From the NCBI RefSeq assembly GCF_029223525.1, contig NZ_JARHTQ010000001.1, positions 62,001 through 126,000 on the forward strand: 64,000 nt of DNA. The letters run 5' to 3'. This document shows, piece by piece, positions 57,280 to 64,000 of the stretch (its first letter is position 1; each line of letters begins with the position of its first letter). The notes beneath the pieces were generated by a model that made no database searches, was not told where the DNA came from, and was given only the letters and a program-made list of their open reading frames with translations. The position numbers and the translations under genes were made by a program. Source of the DNA: Streptantibioticus ferralitis (lineage in GTDB: Bacteria > Actinomycetota > Actinomycetes > Streptomycetales > Streptomycetaceae).

Positions 57280-58769
57280 AGAGTCGGTGCCTCCTCAAGC
57301 AGCGGGTGTCCCCAACGGGCGGTGAACGCGGCCTCGACCGCCGCGCCGACCCGGTAGAGCCGGTCGTCGGCCAGCGCGGGGGCGATGATCTGCAGGCCCA
57401 CCGGCAGACCGTCCTCCGGCGCCAGTCCGCACGGCAGCGACATGGCCGCGTTGCCCGCGAGGTTCGCCGGGATGGTGCACAGGTCGGCGAGGTACATCGC
57501 CATCGGGTCGTCCGCCCGCTCCCCGATCGGGAACGCGGTGGTCGGGGTGGTCGGCGAGACCAGGACGTCCACCTCGCCGAAGGCCCGCTCGAAGTCGCGG
57601 GTGATGAGGGTGCGGACCTTCTGCGCCGAGCCGTAGTAGGCGTCGTAGTAGCCGGAGCTGAGCGCGTAAGTGCCCAGCATGATGCGGCGCTTGACCTCGG
57701 GGCCGAAGCCGGCCTCGCGGGTGAGCGAGGTGACCTCCTCGGCACTGCGGGTGCCGTCGTCGCCGGTGCGCAGCCCGTACCGCAGACCGTCGAACCGGGC
57801 CAGGTTCGATGAGCACTCGGACGGCGCGATCAGGTAGTACGCGGCCAGCGCGTAGGTGAACGACGGGCAGGAGACCTCGACGACCTCGGCACCGAGCTCG
57901 CGCAGCATCTCCACGGAGTCGTTGAAGCGCTCCATCACACCGGCCTGGTAGCCCTCACCGGCGAACTCCTTGACGACGCCGACCCGCAGGCCCCTGACGT
58001 CGCCGCTGCGCGCCGCCTCGACCACCGGCGGAACCGGCGCGTCGATGGAGGTCGAGTCCAGCGGGTCGTGCCCGGCGATCGCCTCGTGCAGCAGCGCCGC
58101 GTCCAGGACCGTACGGGCGCACGGCCCGCCCTGGTCGAGCGACGAGGAGAAGGCGACCATGCCGTAGCGGGACACCGCCCCGTAGGTCGGCTTGACGCCG
58201 ACCGTTCCGGTCACGGCCGCGGGCTGGCGGATCGAGCCGCCGGTGTCGGTGCCGATCGCCAGCGGCGCCTGGAAGGAGGCGAGCGCGGCGGAGGATCCAC
58301 CACCGGAACCGCCCGGGATACGGGTGAGGTCCCACGGGTTGCCGGTGGGGCCGTAGGCGCTGTTCTCGGTCGAGGACCCCATGGCGAACTCGTCCATGTT
58401 GGTCTTGCCGAGGATGACGATGCCCGCGTCCTTGAGCTTGCGGGTCAGCGTCGCGTCATAGGGCGGAATCCACCCTTCGAGGATCTTGGAGCCGACGGTG
58501 GTCGGCACGCCCTCGGTGGTGAAGATGTCCTTGAGCGCGAGCGGCACACCGGCAAGCGGGCCCAGCTTCTCGCCCTTGGCCCGCTTGCCGTCCACCGCGC
58601 GGGCGGCGGCCAGCGCGCCCTCGGTGTCCACGTGCAGGAAGGCGTGCACCTTCTCGTCGATCGCGGCGATGCGGTCCAGATGCGCCTTGGCGACCTCCAC
58701 GGCGGAGGTCTCACCGGAGGCGATCTTCGCGGCGGTCTCAGCCGCGGTGAGCCTGGTCAGGTCGGTCAT
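57276..58769 (-). CDS. gatA: Glu-tRNA(Gln)/Asp-tRNA(Asn) amidotransferase subunit A
   Basis: 497-residue amidase that releases ammonia from glutamine. It carries the Ser-cisSer-Lys triad: lysine in VPLALKDIF (about 80) and serines in [14 protein letters not shown] and [12 protein letters not shown]. It lies between gatC and the small coupled gene. Confidence 0.97.
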   Translation of the reverse strand: MTDLTRLTAAETAAKIASGETSAVEVAKAHLDRIAAIDEKVHAFLHVDTEGALAAARAVDGKRAKGEKLGPLAGVPLALKDIFTTEGVPTTVGSKILEGWIPPYDATLTRKLKDAGIVILGKTNMDEFAMGSSTENSAYGPTGNPWDLTRIPGGSGGGSSAALASFQAPLAIGTDTGGSIRQPAAVTGTVGVKPTYGAVSRYGMVAFSSSLDQGGPCARTVLDAALLHEAIAGHDPLDSTSIDAPVPPVVEAARSGDVRGLRVGVVKEFAGEGYQAGVMERFNDSVEMLRELGAEVVEVSCPSFTYALAAYYLIAPSECSSNLARFDGLRYGLRTGDDGTRSAEEVTSLTREAGFGPEVKRRIMLGTYALSSGYYDAYYGSAQKVRTLITRDFERAFGEVDVLVSPTTPTTAFPIGERADDPMAMYLADLCTIPANLAGNAAMSLPCGLAPEDGLPVGLQIIAPALADDRLYRVGAAVEAAFTARWGHPLLEEAPTL

Positions 58770-58867
58770 GCCGCTGCCTTACTGTTCGCTTCTCCGCCCG
58801 CGCGGCGCGAAGGCGCGGCATTCGTGGTCGGGTGCGGCCCGGCGGCCGCGCGTACGTCGCTCACGGT

Positions 58868-59164
58868 TTAGTCCTCCCCCAGGATCTGCGGCACCTTGAA
58901 GCGCTGCTGTTCCTGTGCCGGGGCGCAGGAGAGGGCCTGCTCGGGGGTCAGCGACGGCCGGACGGTGTCCGGGCGCATGACGTTGGTGAGCGGCAGGGGG
59001 TGCGAGGTCGGCGGTACGTCCTCGCCGGCCACCTCGGAGACGCGGGCGACCGCGCCGATGATCTCGTCGAGCTGTGCGGCGAAGTGATCGAGCTCTTCGA
59101 CCTTCAGCTCAAGACGCGACAGCCGGCCGAGGTGGGCGACCTCCTCGCGCGTGATGCCAGGCAT
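58868..59164 (-). CDS. gatC: Glu-tRNA(Gln)/Asp-tRNA(Asn) amidotransferase subunit C
   Basis: 98 residues; GatC holds GatA and GatB together. It begins [20 protein letters not shown] and contains [16 protein letters not shown], both typical. The ATG at 59164 has AGGA seven bases upstream. First gene of the gatCA-x-B operon. Confidence 0.96.
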   Translation of the reverse strand: MPGITREEVAHLGRLSRLELKVEELDHFAAQLDEIIGAVARVSEVAGEDVPPTSHPLPLTNVMRPDTVRPSLTPEQALSCAPAQEQQRFKVPQILGED

Positions 59165-59374
59165 GCGGCGATCCTCAGGGGGTGAGTGTGTAGGTTTCGC
59201 GGCCAATCCTATGGCGGCGGCCCCCCGACCCGCGAAACGGTTTGTCCTTCCGCCGGGCGGCGAGGTCCCCGGCAGCGCCGCCGGTCACGCCGCCGCCCGC
59301 GGGGCGGAGGGTACGGACCGGGGCGGCGCGGGCTCCGGGGCGCCGCCCCGGCCGGGGCGGCCGGGCGGGAGAAG

Positions 59375-61507
59375 CTACTTCACGACCTGGCCGGAGGAGT
59401 GGGAGGCCTCGGCCTCCTGGGCCGGAGCGGCGGCGACGGAGTCGTCGTCGCCGCGGTGCCACCCGCTCTTGGCCCGGATCCGCAGCCACGCGGTGGTCTC
59501 CTCCGGCGGCATCGCGGCGGCGACCAGCCAGCCCTGGATCGCGTCGCATCCAAGATCGCGCAACCGTTCCCAGGTCTCGTCGTCCTCGACGCCCTCCGCG
59601 ACGACCAGCAGTCCCAGCGAGTGCGCCAGGTCCACCGTGCACCGGACGATCTCCGCGTCCTCGGTGTCGACCACCAGCCGGGCCACGAACGACCTGTCGA
59701 TCTTCAACTCGCTTACCGGCAGCCGCCGCAGATGCACGAGCGACGAGTAGCCGGTGCCGAAGTCGTCGAGCGACATCTTCACCCCATGGCCGGTCAGCCC
59801 GGCCAGCGTGTCGGCGGCGCGCTGCGGGTCCTCCAGCAGGACGTGTTCGGTGATCTCCAACTGCAGGGCGCCGGGCGGGACTCCATGCCGTGCCAGCCGG
59901 GCGGCGACCGCGCCCGCGAAGCCGGGGCTGTGTACGTCGCGCGGCGAGACGTTGACCGCGACCGGGACCTCTATCCCCATCTTGCGCCACCGCGCCACCT
60001 GGGCCAGCGCGGTCTCCAGGACGTACTCGGTCAGCTGCGGCATCAGCCCGGAGCTCTCCGCGATGGCGATGAACTCCTCCGGGCTGACCCGGCCGCGTTC
60101 CGGATGCACCCAGCGCAGCAGCGCCTCAAGCCCGGCCACCTGGCCGTCGAAGCGGACCTTTGGCTGGTAGTGGAGCTTGACGTCGCCCACGTCAAGGGCG
60201 CGCCGCAGATCACCCAACAGGCCCAATCGGTCAGGGGTGTTGCCGTCCCGAGTGGCCTCGTAGACCTCGACCCCGCTACGGTCCTGCTTGGCCTCGTACA
60301 TCGCCACGTCCGCGCGCCGCAGCAGGCCTTCGGCGTCCACCGCGTGGTCGGGGAAGACCGCGACCCCCGCGCTGGCCTCCAGCACCAGCGTCAGGCCGTC
60401 CAGGTTGAGCGGCGAACTGAGCGCGCCCACCAGCGTGCGGGCCACCCGCTGGGCGCGGGTCGGCGAGTCACATGCGGGCAGCAGTACGGCGAACTCGTCA
60501 CCGCCGAGGCGGGCGGCCTCCGCCCCCCGCGGCAGCGCGAGCCGCAGCCGGTCGGCTATCTGCAACAGCAGCCGGTCGCCGGCGAGATGACCCAGGGTGT
60601 CGTTGACCGAGCGGAACCGGTCGAGGTCGATCAGGACCAACGCGGCACGTTCGCCGTTGCGTTCCGCGTGGTCGAGCGCCGCCCAGGTGCGCTCCAGCAG
60701 CCACTGGCGGTTGGGCAGTCCGGTGAGCGGATCACGCAGTTGCTCCTCGGCGCGGGCCCGGGCGATCCACAGCGTGGAGTCCAGCGCGATCAGCGGCACC
60801 GCGAACAGCGGCAGCACCACCGGCATCCGATCGGCCACCACGACGATGAGCGGCGAGATCCCCAGCAGGGCGACCCCGACCAGGCCCTGGCGTATCAGCG
60901 CGGTGCGGGCCACGGTGGGCAGTCCTCCGCCGCGCGGCGCGACCGAGTACCACAACAGGGCGCGGGTCGCAGCGAGGTAGCACAGTGAGGCCACCACGAC
61001 TATGGGCAGCGCGGACAGCTGCCAGGTCTCGGGGCGCCAAGGACGTTCGACGGAGGGATGGTTGCCGGAGGCGGTGAGGGCGAGGGCGGCCGCCCCGATG
61101 CCCAGGATGTCCACGGCTCCGTGCAGCACCGCCTGCCGCCAGCGGTGCCTGCGGGCCGTGCCGACCAGCACCACCACGGCCAGGCTGACCAGGACGGACG
61201 GCACCCAGCCGTACAGCAGCAGCACCGCGAGGGTGAGCGCGGCGCCCGATCCGGTGCCGCCCCACCAGCGGTCCCGGCCGAGCGCCACCAGATGGCCGAC
61301 GATGATGCCGGTCAGGATGGCGAACGCCCAGCCCGGCGCACCGCCGGGGAAGAGCGCATGACCGTCCGCCAGTATCCGTGCCACGCCTGCCGTGAGCGCC
61401 AGCGCGGCGGCGGCCACCAGCCCTCCGCGCAGCACCGCCGGGGGTACCGGCGGCACGGCGGACCGCGGTCGGCGCGAAGCCGGCCCGGCGTTGTCCGTCG
61501 GTTTCAT
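59375..61507 (-). CDS. rmdB: Membrane GGDEF-EAL protein (RmdB-like)
   Basis: 710 residues. About six hydrophobic segments (30-240) precede GGDEF (RLGGDEFAVLL, about 333) and EAL (LEALLRWVHPERG, about 457). The EAL metal and catalytic residues are intact: EITEHVLLED, LDDFGTGYSS, KIDRSFV and AEGVED. So it can break down c-di-GMP and may also make it. The inhibitory I-site is lost (RGAE in place of RxxD). Its place beside ligA and its form match my memory of RmdB (SCO5495), a phosphodiesterase affecting development. The ATG at 61507 follows GAGAGGG. Confidence 0.9.
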   Translation of the reverse strand: MKPTDNAGPASRRPRSAVPPVPPAVLRGGLVAAAALALTAGVARILADGHALFPGGAPGWAFAILTGIIVGHLVALGRDRWWGGTGSGAALTLAVLLLYGWVPSVLVSLAVVVLVGTARRHRWRQAVLHGAVDILGIGAAALALTASGNHPSVERPWRPETWQLSALPIVVVASLCYLAATRALLWYSVAPRGGGLPTVARTALIRQGLVGVALLGISPLIVVVADRMPVVLPLFAVPLIALDSTLWIARARAEEQLRDPLTGLPNRQWLLERTWAALDHAERNGERAALVLIDLDRFRSVNDTLGHLAGDRLLLQIADRLRLALPRGAEAARLGGDEFAVLLPACDSPTRAQRVARTLVGALSSPLNLDGLTLVLEASAGVAVFPDHAVDAEGLLRRADVAMYEAKQDRSGVEVYEATRDGNTPDRLGLLGDLRRALDVGDVKLHYQPKVRFDGQVAGLEALLRWVHPERGRVSPEEFIAIAESSGLMPQLTEYVLETALAQVARWRKMGIEVPVAVNVSPRDVHSPGFAGAVAARLARHGVPPGALQLEITEHVLLEDPQRAADTLAGLTGHGVKMSLDDFGTGYSSLVHLRRLPVSELKIDRSFVARLVVDTEDAEIVRCTVDLAHSLGLLVVAEGVEDDETWERLRDLGCDAIQGWLVAAAMPPEETTAWLRIRAKSGWHRGDDDSVAAAPAQEAEASHSSGQVVK

Positions 61508-61702
61508 GCCCGTCCCTCTCACAGCCTGGGGTGCTGCGCCTGTTGGTAGCCACGCCCGGCGATGAGACTGATGCCCGGCAGGAGCGCTCCTCAACAGTAG
61601 GCCGGATAAGCCTGCCGCGGGCAGCGATCCACCGTGGTTGCCCGAATGGAACACGGCTTCCCTCATCCTTCTGGTATGCGCCGAACGGGTGACGTATACC
61701 TG

Positions 61703-64000
<2,298 letters not shown>

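Overview
The window is very GC-rich, uses GTG and TTG starts freely, and carries two tandem conservons, an IclR regulator next to gltX, and ilv/leu/ser and gat operons. It is a core chromosomal segment of a Streptomyces (or a very close relative). From memory the gene order follows the S. coelicolor stretch from about SCO5493 (next to ligA) up to ndgR (SCO5552); this was not checked against a database.

Layout. 1-510 is the 3' end of an ndgR-type IclR regulator. 758-4228 (minus) holds gltX, a fumarylacetoacetate-hydrolase-family gene and a 61-residue peptide gene, with tRNA-Gln and two tRNA-Glu genes downstream. 4877-15007 (plus) is two tandem conservons, cvnA-B-C-D twice: histidine-kinase-like sensor, roadblock protein, DUF742 protein and small GTPase. 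15146-19100 (minus) holds accE/accB of an acyl-CoA carboxylase and two CitE/HpcH-type CoA-ester lyases. 19377-22198 (plus) is a GH35 beta-galactosidase and a hydroxyacid dehydrogenase. 22209-24061 (minus) is cimA with a candidate isoleucine-codon leader and intrinsic terminator. 24105-25875 is an accessory patch: a GntR regulator, CCTCCCTAGGGAGG operators, a frameshifted small gene and a stand-alone UTRA protein. 26108-27870 (minus) has a secreted phospholipase-D-like protein with a TTA codon and a frameshifted TetR gene. 27886-30521 has ilvE, leuB and a 31-residue gene. 30809-34743 is the proline catabolism locus with a divergent PucR-type regulator. 34757-37307 has small and secreted proteins and a thioesterase. 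37467-43702 (minus) is the ilvB-ilvN-ilvC-serA series behind a ribosome-mediated attenuator. 43780-55269 has a GGDEF/EAL protein, two oxidoreductases, a large LuxR regulator, a small tyrosine-rich protein and an MMPL transporter. 55507-63862 (minus) has gatCAB, a second GGDEF/EAL protein and ligA. 63901-64000 is the C-terminus of a methionine-synthase-like gene.

How it fits together. Branched-chain and serine biosynthesis (cimA, ilvE, leuB, ilvBNC, serA) is spread across the window beside ndgR, a known regulator of such genes. The ilvB leader and the candidate cimA leader would tie transcription to charged Ile/Leu/Val tRNA. gltX, tRNA-Gln and gatCAB supply the indirect route to Gln-tRNA(Gln), and no glnS is seen here. 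Developmental and signalling functions are unusually dense: two conservons, two c-di-GMP proteins and a bldA-type TTA gene. The least ordinary places are the cimA leader, the GntR/operator patch, the duplicated-motif peptide at 4043-4228, the 159-bp identical block shared by the two cvnB genes, and repeat fields at 39.3-39.9 kb and 49.2-49.6 kb.
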